Part shown: one piece after another, positions 20,224 to 34,720 of the stretch
Position numbering within the stretch: position 1 is the stretch's first letter
How the letters are laid out: the number at the start of each line of letters is the position of its first letter
DNA from: Acidimicrobiales bacterium MED-G01
GTDB taxonomy: Bacteria; Actinomycetota; Acidimicrobiia; Acidimicrobiales; Poriferisodalaceae
NCBI GenBank assembly: GCA_002457435.1
Contig: NTLA01000003.1
Coordinates: forward strand, 62,001 to 126,000
Direction of reading: 5' to 3'
DNA: 64,000 nt
Notes under the pieces: model-generated
Databases searched by the model: none
What the model was told of the DNA's origin: nothing
Seen by the model: only the letters and a program-made list of their open reading frames with translations
Position numbers and translations under genes: made by a program

Positions 20224-24659
<4,436 letters not shown>

Positions 24660-24765
24660 TTAACCCCTTTTCGTGAGCCAAATACTACCAGTAGGAGGGG
24701 ACCCATAGAGGTAGGGCTGAAACCGTTATACGGCTTCTCAAGGCTTCTGAAGCAAAATACTTTGC

Positions 24766-25134
24766 TTATACACCTTTGACGTGAACTTTGAGGCCAGAAA
24801 AGTTGAGTTTGGGGTCTATATCTCTCAATTTTGCAACCAACTCTTGTTCCAAATACTGAATTTCAGTTGCCCAGCCTGGATGGTCAACATCTACGAGAAG
24901 ACAGTTGTCGACGACTCGGCGCGGCTTACAGTGGTCAGCAATGGTCGGGCCGACGGCTTCTCCCCAATGTTGGTAGACGAGAAACATGGCTCCTCCGTCT
25001 CCAAAGTCGGTAACGAGCCGTTTCAAAACATCACGCAACGACCGCGGTTCATGCCATCGAGCTGATCCCCCACCGCTAGCTTCCATGGATTCGGCCTTCA
25101 GTAATTTCCAAAGTCTGGACTGGGTCGATCCCAT
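24766..25134 (-). CDS. DUF721/DciA-like protein (true start may be internal Met at ~25086)
   Basis: WGEAVGPTIADHCKPRRVVDNCLLVDVDHPGWATEIQYLEQELVAKL; location between recF and gyrB. Confidence 0.88.
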   Translation of the reverse strand: MGSTQSRLWKLLKAESMEASGGGSARWHEPRSLRDVLKRLVTDFGDGGAMFLVYQHWGEAVGPTIADHCKPRRVVDNCLLVDVDHPGWATEIQYLEQELVAKLRDIDPKLNFSGLKVHVKGV

Positions 25135-26158
25135 CCGGAACTGTTCCTGTCGCCGACGTCAAAATTATTTGTGAGTCAGGAAGACATTCCACAAGTCTTT
25201 TAGCACGACTTTCGTCTAGTTCCGAAAACACATCATCCAACAGGACAACTGACTGATCCCCGGTTACTTCTTCAACGAAAACATATGTTGCTAGCCGAAA
25301 CGCCAAGGCCAAACTGCGTTGCTCTCCTTGTGAGGCGTGAAATCGGGAATGAAGTGACCCTAAAAGGATGGTCAGGTCGTCACGGTGAGGGCCCACTAAC
25401 GTCATTCCTCTTTTAATTTCATCGGCCCGAACTCGCGATAGGGCATCCGCTAGTCCCTCATTCCACCAGTCAGTCTCAAGCTGCAACGACACCTCGGTAT
25501 CGAGACCCGCCACCCGTTGGTAAAAGTCACAAACCACTGGCTGGATCGAGGCTATGAAATTCGATCGATGTTGTCCCACAACATTCGCTGCCCCTATTAG
25601 CTGCTCATCCCAAACAAGCAGGTTGGATGCCAAATCCTCCGAAGAGCGGCCACGCGCCTGTTTCAGTAAGTTGTTTCGCTGCCGAACGATTTGATCGAAG
25701 TCCGTTCGCGCTGCCCTGAATTCAGCACTTCCTATGGCGATTGTTTCATCCAACAAAGATCTTCGGATCGAGGGAGAGCCTTTAATGATGCCTAGATCGT
25801 CAGGACTAAAGACAACAATACGAACCGTGTCTCCCAAGTCTCGGAACCTCTTTAGTTTTTGCTTATTTACCTGAGCTTTTGAACGCCCGTGCGCTGCTAG
25901 CTCCACTTCAACAAGTGAGGTTCTGTCCCCATGTTCAACTTCGGCCCTCAAATAAGCGGACGGCCTCCCAGCAGCAACTAAGGCATCAACCTTTGCTCCG
26001 CGGAATGATCGAGCTCCACTCAACAAATGAAGACCTTCGATGAGGTTCGTTTTCCCATGTCCGTTCAACCCGATAACAAGAGTGACCTTTTCATTCAGCG
26101 CAACATCGGTTGCTAGGTGGTTACGGAAATCTGTAAGCCACAGGCGCTTAATGATCAA
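25076..26158 (-). CDS. recF: DNA replication and repair protein RecF
   Basis: LWLTDFRNH, VIGLNGHGKTNLIEGLHLLSG, SQGEQRSLALAFRLA, LLDDVFSELDESR. Confidence 0.97.
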   Translation of the reverse strand: MIIKRLWLTDFRNHLATDVALNEKVTLVIGLNGHGKTNLIEGLHLLSGARSFRGAKVDALVAAGRPSAYLRAEVEHGDRTSLVEVELAAHGRSKAQVNKQKLKRFRDLGDTVRIVVFSPDDLGIIKGSPSIRRSLLDETIAIGSAEFRAARTDFDQIVRQRNNLLKQARGRSSEDLASNLLVWDEQLIGAANVVGQHRSNFIASIQPVVCDFYQRVAGLDTEVSLQLETDWWNEGLADALSRVRADEIKRGMTLVGPHRDDLTILLGSLHSRFHASQGEQRSLALAFRLATYVFVEEVTGDQSVVLLDDVFSELDESRAKRLVECLPDSQIILTSATGTVPDGIDPVQTLEITEGRIHGS

Positions 26159-26174
26159 TATCTTGTCGGTTTAC

Positions 26175-27281
26175 TCAAGAAACTCGAACGGGCATTAACA
26201 GATACAGGAAGTCGCCACCTTCGCTTGAACGAAGGACCGCCGGTTTTAATGCATCAAGGGTTTCCAACACGACTTCATCACCAGGTGCCGCTTCCAATCC
26301 CTGAATGAGATAATCAGGGTTGAAGGCAACGGTCAGCTCATCTCCGTTGTATTGAGCATCAACTTCTTCGTGTGCTTGGCCCACATCTTGAGTAACGGCC
26401 ATCAGTTCCACACAATCAGACTTCTGGGTGATTCTCAGCGGAGTCGTATCTCGCGCCATCAACTTCACTCGTCGAACAGCTTCCAACAAGGGCTCTCGAC
26501 CAATGGTTAATTGGTTCGGATAACTACTCGGAATCAGTTGTCTGTAGTTAGGGAACTCTCCCTCAATTAGTCGGGTTGTTACCTGAACTTCACCGTTATC
26601 GACAGTTACATCAAAGCTGACCTCGCGTTCACCCAACCGAACAGTGACCTCATCAGACTCACCCAATACCCGTCCCAACTCATCGAGTGCTCTGGAAGGA
26701 ACCAACACCTTCTGACCTTCACTCAAAACTGTTGCTTCAGGAAGATCGCGCACAGCGAGGCGATATGAATCGGTAGCTACAAGGCGAAGACCGCCATCCT
26801 CAGCCGACATCAAAACGCCAGTGAGAATGGGCCTCGCATCATCTCCGCTCGCAGCCCTCACAACTTGCTTCAAACCCGCTGCCAGGTCTGCTGTTGAGAC
26901 CGATACCTCATCACCTTTCGGATCGGACAGAGAAGGAAAATCATCCACCGGAAGCGTACGGACCGAAAATTGGGAACGTCCCCCCGAAATTTTGGCCTCC
27001 TCCCCAGCAACCTCAACCTCAACTGCCCCAGAGTCAAGAGAACGAATGATGTCGACCGCTATACGCGACGGCAGAACGGCTTCACCAGATTCTGATACCG
27101 CTGCAGTCACTGACGCCCTAACGGTGATCTCTAAGTCACTCCCAGTCATCGTGAGAACGTCATTGTGTGCTTTCAAATGAATGCCAGTAAGAACTGGCAA
27201 AGCACCACCTCGGCTACTCACAGCTCTACTTGCAGTACTTAATTGTTCGACGAGTGCGTCGCGTTCACATCGAAATTTCAC
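26175..27281 (-). CDS. dnaN: DNA polymerase III beta subunit
   Basis: Sliding clamp sequence, VLTGIHLKAHNDVLTMTGSDLEI ... C-terminal YLLMPVRV. Confidence 0.97.
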   Translation of the reverse strand: MKFRCERDALVEQLSTASRAVSSRGGALPVLTGIHLKAHNDVLTMTGSDLEITVRASVTAAVSESGEAVLPSRIAVDIIRSLDSGAVEVEVAGEEAKISGGRSQFSVRTLPVDDFPSLSDPKGDEVSVSTADLAAGLKQVVRAASGDDARPILTGVLMSAEDGGLRLVATDSYRLAVRDLPEATVLSEGQKVLVPSRALDELGRVLGESDEVTVRLGEREVSFDVTVDNGEVQVTTRLIEGEFPNYRQLIPSSYPNQLTIGREPLLEAVRRVKLMARDTTPLRITQKSDCVELMAVTQDVGQAHEEVDAQYNGDELTVAFNPDYLIQGLEAAPGDEVVLETLDALKPAVLRSSEGGDFLYLLMPVRVS

Positions 27282-27511
27282 GTCGCCCTTCTTCTTTCTA
27301 TTTGTTTTCTAAAATTAAATAGTGGTAATAGGTCCTGTGGATTGTGGACAAACTCACATAACCCCTAGTCAGTTGCTGTTTCTTTATCGACACTACTGTC
27401 CACCGCTACCCACAGGGGACGGAACGTGTTTAGAAAAAGTCCCAAAATGTGTGGATAACCGAACTTTGTCCACCCTATCCCCACAGTGAAATCCAGAGCT
27501 TTATCCACGGG
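27282..27511. other. oriC: probable oriC (dnaA-dnaN intergenic region)
   Basis: TGTGGATAA at 27450-27458, plus near-consensus DnaA boxes TGTGGACAA (27343), TTATCGACA (27384), TTGTCCACC (27466), TTATCCACG (27501); AT-rich stretch ~27300-27330. Confidence 0.75.
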
Positions 27512-28975
27512 CTAATTGGACTTAATGTCAGAAATCAGGGCACTTACTTGGTCGTAAACTTGTCGCCGTTCAGCCATTTGGTTTCCGACTTTTTCAACAG
27601 CGTGCATGACCGTTGTGTGATCCCTTCCACCGAACTCTCGAGCGATTGCTGGATAACTCAAGTCCGTCAATTCACGAACGACATACATGCTTATTTGGCG
27701 GGCCTGAACCAGGCTCCGGTGCCTTCGTTTTCCCATCAGCTCATCCACGTCATACCCAAACATTTCGGATGTGGCGTTGAGAATTCGATCTGGAGTGATT
27801 GGTCTGGACTCGTTGTTGTGAACAATGTCGCCGAGAACCCTCTCAGCAAGATCAACCGAAATAGGTTCATCAGTTAATGAGGCGTAAGCGCTGACCCGGA
27901 TCAGGGCCCCCTCCAACTCACGGATGTTGTTCGTTATCAGTTCAGCAATAAATTCCAATGCTTCGTCAGGAACTTCACTTCGCGCCACTTCAGTTTTTTT
28001 CCTAAGAATCGCAAGGCGAGTTTCAACGTCAGGTGGTTGGATATCGGTAATGAGGCCCCATTCAAATCTGCTGCGAAGACGATCTTCCAACGTAGCGATA
28101 TTCCTCGGAGGTCTGTCCGAAGACAAAATGACTTGTCTGCCAGCTCCATGAAGTGAATTGAATGTATGGAAAAACTCTTCTTGAAGCCCTTCTTTCCCTT
28201 CCATGAACTGAATGTCGTCGATTAACAAAACATCGATGTCGCGATAGCGACGCTTGAAGGTGCTGGTTGTGGAGGTACGTATCGCTTCAACGAATTCATT
28301 CATGAACGTCTCCGTCGACACATATCTAGCTGTGTAGTTGGGATATGTGCTCCTGATGTAATGAACTATGGCCTGGAGAAGATGGGTTTTTCCTAGTCCG
28401 GCGCCTCCATGAATAAACAGAGGGTTGTAACTTCTGCCCGGGGTTTCAGCTACGGCCAGTGCTGCTGCATGAGCGAATCGGTTGCTGGTTCCGGTGACGA
28501 ACGACTCAAAGGTGTAGAGCGGATGAATCGTGTCTGTATAAGAATCACCAGCTGAACCATTTCGACCAGCAGTGTTGCTCGTTGGGCTTCCTAATCGATC
28601 CTGCAGGTCAGGTGCAGCAGGCGTTTCTTCTTCGACGCGAGGTTCGTCATCGATCAAGGGTGAGTTCTCGAGTTCTGGTTGCACGTCAATTTCGACGATG
28701 CTGGTTCTACACCCAGCATCAGCCAGTGCCGCTTCAACCATGGGCAAATACCGGTTCAGCACGCGGTCCCGGATGACACTGCTCGGAGCTACTAAGACAA
28801 CGCGGTCGGTCGCCATCGTCACCATATGGAGATCACGGAACGAAGTAAGCCAAACCGCCTCTGAGACCTGACTTCGGAGTAATCCCCGGCAAGTTGTCCA
28901 AACAGCGTCAGCATTTAAGCCAATGCCGTCGGTTACGTCTACATTTTCCTGATTACTTAGGGTTTTATCAGCCAT
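27512..28975 (-). CDS. dnaA: chromosomal replication initiator DnaA
   Basis: NPLFIHGGAGLGKTHLLQAI, VLLIDDIQFMEGKEG, C-terminal REFGGRDHTTVMHAVEKV. Confidence 0.98.
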   Translation of the reverse strand: MADKTLSNQENVDVTDGIGLNADAVWTTCRGLLRSQVSEAVWLTSFRDLHMVTMATDRVVLVAPSSVIRDRVLNRYLPMVEAALADAGCRTSIVEIDVQPELENSPLIDDEPRVEEETPAAPDLQDRLGSPTSNTAGRNGSAGDSYTDTIHPLYTFESFVTGTSNRFAHAAALAVAETPGRSYNPLFIHGGAGLGKTHLLQAIVHYIRSTYPNYTARYVSTETFMNEFVEAIRTSTTSTFKRRYRDIDVLLIDDIQFMEGKEGLQEEFFHTFNSLHGAGRQVILSSDRPPRNIATLEDRLRSRFEWGLITDIQPPDVETRLAILRKKTEVARSEVPDEALEFIAELITNNIRELEGALIRVSAYASLTDEPISVDLAERVLGDIVHNNESRPITPDRILNATSEMFGYDVDELMGKRRHRSLVQARQISMYVVRELTDLSYPAIAREFGGRDHTTVMHAVEKVGNQMAERRQVYDQVSALISDIKSN

Positions 28976-29416
28976 AAGGCCTCACAAGTCACACCGTGTG
29001 GAAAACCTGTGGCTGCTGTGTAAAACCCCAAGTCCCACTCATTCGCGAGTTGTGGAACCTAGCACTCCGTGGCCAACAAGAGCAAAACAACTACTTTAAG
29101 TGGTAACTTTGTAACTATTACGTCGCATTTAGCACGTTCCGCGCGAGAATTGACAAACCACGCGAAAACTCAGGACTTTCAGCTAGCGCGTTTCCGTTTC
29201 ATTGCATTCCCCCCTAGGCTGATTCCGTTCAGATGTAGTCGAATGACTCATCAGACAAGTTTTAAGAAAATTCCTATTCAACTGTCCAAATTGTTGTCCT
29301 GTAAGGCAATCGTGGACTCTAGATAAAAAGCGATGCAATCAACGATCGCGGTCTAGCTCCTTCCCCTTTCAGGTACCGCAACGGACTTATCCAGCCCCAA
29401 ATCGGAGGCCGAGATT

Positions 29417-29551
29417 ATGAAACGTACCTTCCAACCCAATACCCGTCGACGGTCGCGCCGACACGGTTTCCGGCACCGGATGTCAAGCAAAGCAGGACGG
29501 TCAATCATCAAAGCACGGCGTGCTAAGGGCCGGCAACGGCTGAGCGCTTGA
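29417..29551 (+). CDS. rpmH: 50S ribosomal protein bL34
   Basis: Manual translation [44 protein letters not shown]; below the ORF-track length cutoff. Confidence 0.97.
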   Translation: MKRTFQPNTRRRSRRHGFRHRMSSKAGRSIIKARRAKGRQRLSA

Positions 29552-29874
29552 TTGAAAGTTGTACCCAAAGAGCCGATTTTGTCGCACTAAGGCGTTCTAA
29601 TAGGCTATCTGGGCAGCATTTTTGGATGATGTTCTCTCCTGATTCAACCCTAAAAAATCCGCGCGTGGCTTATGCAATAGGGCGTAGCTATGGAAACGCG
29701 GTTCGACGAAATCGCACAAGAAGACAAAGCCAGGCAATTCTTCGTGAAGCAGAAAATCAACTCCCGAAGGGCCGTTACTTAATAGGAGTTCGACCGTCGG
29801 CTTCGTCCGTCGCTTTCTCGCAATTACATGAGGACATGACCGATCTCATAGTTCGATTGGAAGAAGAAAAATGA
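29548..29874 (+). CDS. rnpA: ribonuclease P protein component
   Basis: [29 protein letters not shown]; overlaps rpmH; TTG start. Confidence 0.94.
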   Translation: MIESCTQRADFVALRRSNRLSGQHFWMMFSPDSTLKNPRVAYAIGRSYGNAVRRNRTRRQSQAILREAENQLPKGRYLIGVRPSASSVAFSQLHEDMTDLIVRLEEEK

Positions 29875-30110
29875 ACTTCCCCAAGATGCTCCTCACGAAA
29901 CTCATCCGCGTGTACCAGACACTTACCTCACGACGAATCCCTGTCTGCCGATTTGATCCGACATGTTCCCGCTACGCCATAGAAGCTATCGAACACCATG
30001 GGGCTCTGCGGGGAGCCATACATGCAGTGCGCAGGATTTGTAGGTGCCATCCTTGGGGAGGGTGGGGATATGACCCCGTACCAGCCTCAACCCAAAGAGT
30101 TGAGGTCTGA
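29871..30110 (+). CDS. yidD: membrane protein insertion efficiency factor
   Basis: [46 protein letters not shown]. Confidence 0.97.
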   Translation: MNFPKMLLTKLIRVYQTLTSRRIPVCRFDPTCSRYAIEAIEHHGALRGAIHAVRRICRCHPWGGWGYDPVPASTQRVEV

Positions 30111-31135
30111 TGTTTGACTTAATTGCACGCGTCCTGTCTTGGTTCTACGACTTTTCTGGCAGCTATGCGATTTCCATCGTACTTCTGACATTTCTGATCA
30201 TGTTGATTCTGACGCCTTTAACACTCAAAGGCACACGCTCGATGATGCGGATACAACAACTGCAGCCAGAGTTGAAAAGGATACAGACTCAACATAAAGG
30301 AGACCGCCAGAAAATCAATGAAGCCACCATGGCCCTGTATCAACAACATGGCGCAAACCCGTTAGCTGGCTGCCTTCCTACCCTGGTTCAACTTCCAGTA
30401 TTTATCGTTCTTTACCGAGTTATTAACGGCATGACCAAGATGGGTGGGGATGGAATTCCCAACCCGTCTTATCTAAAGAAAGACTCAGCTCTTTACCAGG
30501 ATTTGGTTAGCGACAACGGTGAGATGGTGTCGTTCGGAATTGATTTATCAGAAGCAGCCAAAGATGTAATACAAGCCAACTTCGTCGACGGCCTCCCCTA
30601 CTTGGCTCTCGTGGCGATTACTTTCATCTTGTCTTTTCTCCAACAAGCGCAAATGAAAGCACATCGCGGAGACGCTGCTGCACAAAATCCGCAGATGGAA
30701 ATGCTGATGAAAATCATGCCCTACATGCTGCCCATCTTCGCGTTTTTGGTTCAAGCGGCTCTCGGTGTTTATTTCATTGCTTCGAGCCTGTACCGAATAG
30801 CTCAACAAGCATTCATCCATAAGACTATGAAGCCGGTAACAACTGACGCTGCGCCCATCGAAACTGACGCTATCCCAATTGACACGGATTCTATTGAAGA
30901 AGAACCTGTCACCAAAGAGGTCACGAACCAACGTTCAAAGAAGGCAATAGAGGCTCAGGACGAGCGCCGCCAGGCCCGTGAAGAGCGGAGCAAACAAAGA
31001 AGATCTGGACGACGACCGCCTTCTTCGAAGAAAGAATCACCCAAGGCACAAAAATCGAAGAACGAAGAGGAACAGAACCCCATTCAATCCAAACGAACTT
31101 CTGGTGACGGGCGCACCAAGAAAAGGCGTAAATGA
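30110..31135 (+). CDS. yidC: membrane protein insertase YidC
   Basis: SYAISIVLLTFLIMLILTPLTLKGTRSM...NPLAGCLPTLVQLPVFIVLYRVI; basic C-terminal tail. Confidence 0.96.
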   Translation: MFDLIARVLSWFYDFSGSYAISIVLLTFLIMLILTPLTLKGTRSMMRIQQLQPELKRIQTQHKGDRQKINEATMALYQQHGANPLAGCLPTLVQLPVFIVLYRVINGMTKMGGDGIPNPSYLKKDSALYQDLVSDNGEMVSFGIDLSEAAKDVIQANFVDGLPYLALVAITFILSFLQQAQMKAHRGDAAAQNPQMEMLMKIMPYMLPIFAFLVQAALGVYFIASSLYRIAQQAFIHKTMKPVTTDAAPIETDAIPIDTDSIEEEPVTKEVTNQRSKKAIEAQDERRQAREERSKQRRSGRRPPSSKKESPKAQKSKNEEEQNPIQSKRTSGDGRTKKRRK

Positions 31136-31668
31136 CCATGGATTGGATAGTTACTACAGGACCGACTGTTGAGGCGGCACTTGACATTGCCTTAGATGAG
31201 TTGTCTGTAACCCAGGAAGATATTGAATTCGAAGTTGTTAAAGAGCCAAAGAATTCACTCTTTGGGTCTCGTCGAAACCGAGCTCAAGTGCGGGCGCGTA
31301 TTCGTCCAGTTGAGCCCCCAGCTAAGCGTGAGTGGAGAAGACCAGCTAAGTCAGACAAGCGCAAAAAGGCAAAAAAACAAGGCCAGAACGCTAAAACAAG
31401 GCCCACTAAAGACACCGACAGAAAACGGCCCCAAACTTCTGGAGTTAATCGAAACAAAAAGACAGCTAAGTCCCCGAGAAAAGAAAACAAGACAGCGGCG
31501 AATACTGTTTCCCACGAGAACGGGCAAGCTTCAAAGGCACCAAACATCAGGAAAAGAACTATTACGAGCACTCCTGAACAAACGAACGTACGTTCGATAG
31601 ATGACCGAAATGACTCCCCACAACCCGAGCCAACAAAGGTTCGGCGTACCAGAAAGATCGACCACTAG
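31132..31668 (+). CDS. stand-alone Jag_N-domain protein with basic low-complexity tail
   Basis: WIVTTGPTVEAALDIALDELSVTQEDIEFEVVKEPKNSLFGSRRNRAQVRARI then Lys/Arg-rich tail; stop TAG before the KH-R3H ORF. Confidence 0.85.
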   Translation: MTMDWIVTTGPTVEAALDIALDELSVTQEDIEFEVVKEPKNSLFGSRRNRAQVRARIRPVEPPAKREWRRPAKSDKRKKAKKQGQNAKTRPTKDTDRKRPQTSGVNRNKKTAKSPRKENKTAANTVSHENGQASKAPNIRKRTITSTPEQTNVRSIDDRNDSPQPEPTKVRRTRKIDH

Positions 31669-31703
31669 GGAACACTTCCCTTTAAGAGAAGCAGGAGACT
31701 GCG

Positions 31704-32192
31704 ATGACCACTGAAATGAACGTTGAAGAACAACAGCAATTGGTTGGTGAGTTCCTACAAGGCCTTGCTCAGTCATTTGGTATTAAAGCTGATGCCGAAA
31801 ATGTGTTTTCTGACGAAGACAGCTTTGAAGTCAACTTGGCAGGCGACGACAAAGAGCTTGGATTGTTGATTGGGCCCAAAGGCAATCACCTCGTTGCGAT
31901 ACATGAGGTATCTAAGACAATGTTGCAACGGCGGATGCCAGGAGTTAACAGGGCTCGTATTCGTGTCGACGTGGGCGGCTATAGAAGTCGACGTAGAGAG
32001 GCTCTTAGCGCCTATGTGCAGGAGTTGGCCAAAAGCGTTGCCAGCGAAGGAGTTGAAAAAGGATTGGAACCGATGAACGCCGCGGATCGAAAAGTGGTTC
32101 ACGACACAGTCAATGAAATTTCCGGTGTCGGCACCATCTCAGTTGGCGATGAACCTAGGCGACGCGTGGTTCTCGTTGTCTCCAGCGACTGA
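31704..32192 (+). CDS. KH-R3H RNA-binding protein (KhpB/Jag C-terminal part)
   Basis: LGLLIGPKGNHLVAIHEVSKTMLQRR (KH) and MNAADRKVVHDTVNEISGVGTISVGDEPRRRVVL (R3H); AGGAG upstream of ATG. Confidence 0.92.
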   Translation: MTTEMNVEEQQQLVGEFLQGLAQSFGIKADAENVFSDEDSFEVNLAGDDKELGLLIGPKGNHLVAIHEVSKTMLQRRMPGVNRARIRVDVGGYRSRRREALSAYVQELAKSVASEGVEKGLEPMNAADRKVVHDTVNEISGVGTISVGDEPRRRVVLVVSSD

Positions 32193-32200
32193 GACAATTC

Positions 32201-32815
32201 ATGAGCTCGCGACAGCTCGCAGAGCTCCTAGAGAGAGCACAGAACCTGGGACACATCGGGCCTGGGGAAATCGACAGCTACGTCAAACATTCCATCTCCC
32301 ATCTTTCCGTAGCTGATCCAGCGCCCGGATCGCGTTGGTGCGACTTGGGCTCAGGTGGTGGTCTGCCAGGACTTATAGTCGCAGTTGAACGACCGGACCT
32401 GAAGTTGACTTTGTTAGACCGTTCATCAACGAGGGTTGAATTTCTTGCAGAAGCTGTGAATCAGCTGGATGTTGGGGCGAATTTGGAAGTGGTTGAAGGT
32501 GATGCCACTGTGCTGGCTCACAATGGTCTTTACCGGGGTGAGTTTGATGGTGTTTTTTGTCGCTCCTTCGGCCCCCCTTCGATTACTGCTGAATGTGCAA
32601 TAGGGTTTTTGCGCAAGACAGGCTGTTTGGTTGTGAGTGAACCCCCGACGGCGTCGACGCGACGTTGGTCTTTGAAAAGTTTGCAGACATTGGGGTTCGC
32701 GGGAGTTGAAATGATTGACGGACCGCCAAGATTCGCAAAATTAGCAGTTGCTACTCCCCCAGGACCTGACGTGCCAAGAACATGGAAACAGATGACTAAG
32801 AAGCCTCTGTTTTAA
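32201..32815 (+). CDS. rsmG: 16S rRNA (guanine527-N7)-methyltransferase
   Basis: WCDLGSGGGLPGLIVAVERPDLKLTLLDRSSTRVEFLAEAV; location before parA. Confidence 0.94.
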   Translation: MSSRQLAELLERAQNLGHIGPGEIDSYVKHSISHLSVADPAPGSRWCDLGSGGGLPGLIVAVERPDLKLTLLDRSSTRVEFLAEAVNQLDVGANLEVVEGDATVLAHNGLYRGEFDGVFCRSFGPPSITAECAIGFLRKTGCLVVSEPPTASTRRWSLKSLQTLGFAGVEMIDGPPRFAKLAVATPPGPDVPRTWKQMTKKPLF

Positions 32816-32850
32816 ACCTAGAGGGGAGACAGGCTGGCTTGTTGAGAGTT

Positions 32851-32866
32851 TGTTTCACGTGAAACG
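32851..32866. promoter_or_regulatory. parS: parS centromere site
   Basis: TGTTTCACGTGAAACG matches consensus TGTTTCACGTGAAACA at 15/16 positions; immediately upstream of parA. Confidence 0.95.
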
Positions 32867-32954
32867 AAGCCTTGGTCCTTGACCAGGCCATTTAAAAAGA
32901 CTGAGATTGGGTTGTTAGCCGTACCTATGTCGGTTCGTTGAAAGAGATGGGTCT

Positions 32955-33752
32955 TTGTCGCGAATTCTTGCGGTAGCCAATCAGAAGGGTGGCGTTGGAA
33001 AGACCACCACCGTTGTGAGTGTTGCTACAAATGTTGCGTTGTCAGGGTATAGGACTCTCCTAATCGATCTTGATCCGCAAGGGAATGCAACGACTGGTCT
33101 TGGCGTGAACCCGCGAAACCTCGAAAGCTCGAGCTATAACGTTCTAGTCCAGCAGCTTCCAATTAGTGCTACCCGTGTTGAGACCGTTGTGGAGGGGCTC
33201 GACCTCGTTCCCGCGACTATGGACTTAGCGGGCGCAGAGGTGGAACTTGTTCCGATGTTCAGTAGAGAACTTCGGCTTCGTTCCGCTCTTGCTCTAGTTT
33301 CCAGTGAGTATGACTACATCTTTATTGACTGCCCTCCCAGTTTGGGGATGTTGACAGTAAATAGTTTGGCGGCGGCGACGGAAGTAATTGTTCCCCTCCA
33401 GTGTGAATATTATGCGTTGGAAGGTCTCGGACAGCTCCTGGGGAATGTTGCGCTCGTTCAAGAAAGTTTGAATGCGGACCTGCAGGTGTCATCCATAGTG
33501 CTGGTGATGTTTGACGCTCGAACCCGGCTAGCAGAGCAAGTTGCTGCGGAGGTTAGGGAACATTTCGGGGACTTGGTTTTGAAGACGGTTGTTCCGCGTT
33601 CAGTTCGTTTGTCGGAGGCTCCGAGTTATGGGAAACCCGTTGAACTTTATGATCCGAGCAGCAGTGGGGCTTTTGCATACCGTGAAGTCACTAAAGAAAT
33701 TATTGGTCAACAACTCACAGATCCAGAGACTCTGTCTGAAAGGAGCTTTTGA
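32955..33752 (+). CDS. parA: chromosome partitioning ATPase ParA/Soj
   Basis: VANQKGGVGKTTTVVSVATNVA, LLIDLDPQGNATTGLGV; TTG start. Confidence 0.97.
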   Translation: MSRILAVANQKGGVGKTTTVVSVATNVALSGYRTLLIDLDPQGNATTGLGVNPRNLESSSYNVLVQQLPISATRVETVVEGLDLVPATMDLAGAEVELVPMFSRELRLRSALALVSSEYDYIFIDCPPSLGMLTVNSLAAATEVIVPLQCEYYALEGLGQLLGNVALVQESLNADLQVSSIVLVMFDARTRLAEQVAAEVREHFGDLVLKTVVPRSVRLSEAPSYGKPVELYDPSSSGAFAYREVTKEIIGQQLTDPETLSERSF

Positions 33753-34681
33753 TGGCGCGCCCACAGGGAGGATTAGGACGAGGCATAGGGGCTTTAATCC
33801 CTCCTGCTGATCCCAGCACCAAGTCAAAAGATGAGGGTTCACAGCGGCCAGATTCACCTCCACAGAGGCCAGAACCCGGTGGGTACGTGGAAATTCCGCT
33901 AGACGCCATAGTTGTCAATCAGCTGCAACCCAGAAAGGTCTTCGAGGATGACGCACTGAGGGTTCTAGCGGAGTCAATAAGACGTTTTGGTGTGTTGCAA
34001 CCTGTGGTGGTTCGACGTAGCGATGGCGATAAACCCTTTGAATTGATAGCAGGGGAGCGACGGTGGCGTGCCTCGGAATTGGCTGGAAAACCAACGGTGC
34101 CCGCTGTCGTTCGGAATTCAACTGAAGAGTCAAGCCTGGTCGAAGCTCTTGTTGAGAATCTACATCGCGAGGATTTAAATCCGTTAGAGGAAGCCGCCGC
34201 GTTCAGGCAATTACTGGACGATTTTGGCGTAACTCACTCTGAGCTGGGGGACCGTCTAGGGAAAGGACGCGCCACGATCTCGAATTCGGTCCGCTTGCTT
34301 GAACTGCCGGCTGATGCCCAAATGGCAATAGTTGAAGGGAAAATCACAGCAGGACACGCAAGAGCATTGTTGGCATGTAGTTCTTTGGCCCAGCAGACCG
34401 ATCTTTTAAGCAAGATTATGGGTGAAAATATTTCAGTACGTGAGGCTGAAGCCATTGCAAAAGAAAAAGTTGCTTCTGGGTTGCCTGCTCGACCAAAGCC
34501 CCGAAACACAATGCCTCAAGCTTCTGTTCTGGAAGCACAAAATCAACTTGGTGACTATTTAAATACCACGGTAAGTGTTCAGTTAAACGCTAACCGTGGT
34601 AAAATAACGATAGATTTCGCTACGGTAGACGACTTACAGCGAATCTATGACCTCATCTGCCCGAATGGCGACATGGATTAA
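33749..34681 (+). CDS. parB: chromosome partitioning protein ParB
   Basis: GLGRGIGALIP, LQPVVVRRS..ELIAGERRWRASELAG, VENLHREDLNPLEEAAAFRQL. Confidence 0.97.
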   Translation: MMARPQGGLGRGIGALIPPADPSTKSKDEGSQRPDSPPQRPEPGGYVEIPLDAIVVNQLQPRKVFEDDALRVLAESIRRFGVLQPVVVRRSDGDKPFELIAGERRWRASELAGKPTVPAVVRNSTEESSLVEALVENLHREDLNPLEEAAAFRQLLDDFGVTHSELGDRLGKGRATISNSVRLLELPADAQMAIVEGKITAGHARALLACSSLAQQTDLLSKIMGENISVREAEAIAKEKVASGLPARPKPRNTMPQASVLEAQNQLGDYLNTTVSVQLNANRGKITIDFATVDDLQRIYDLICPNGDMD

Positions 34682-34720
34682 CTTGGTTTCGGTTGGTAAA
34701 GAGGTCGAGATTCTCGATGA

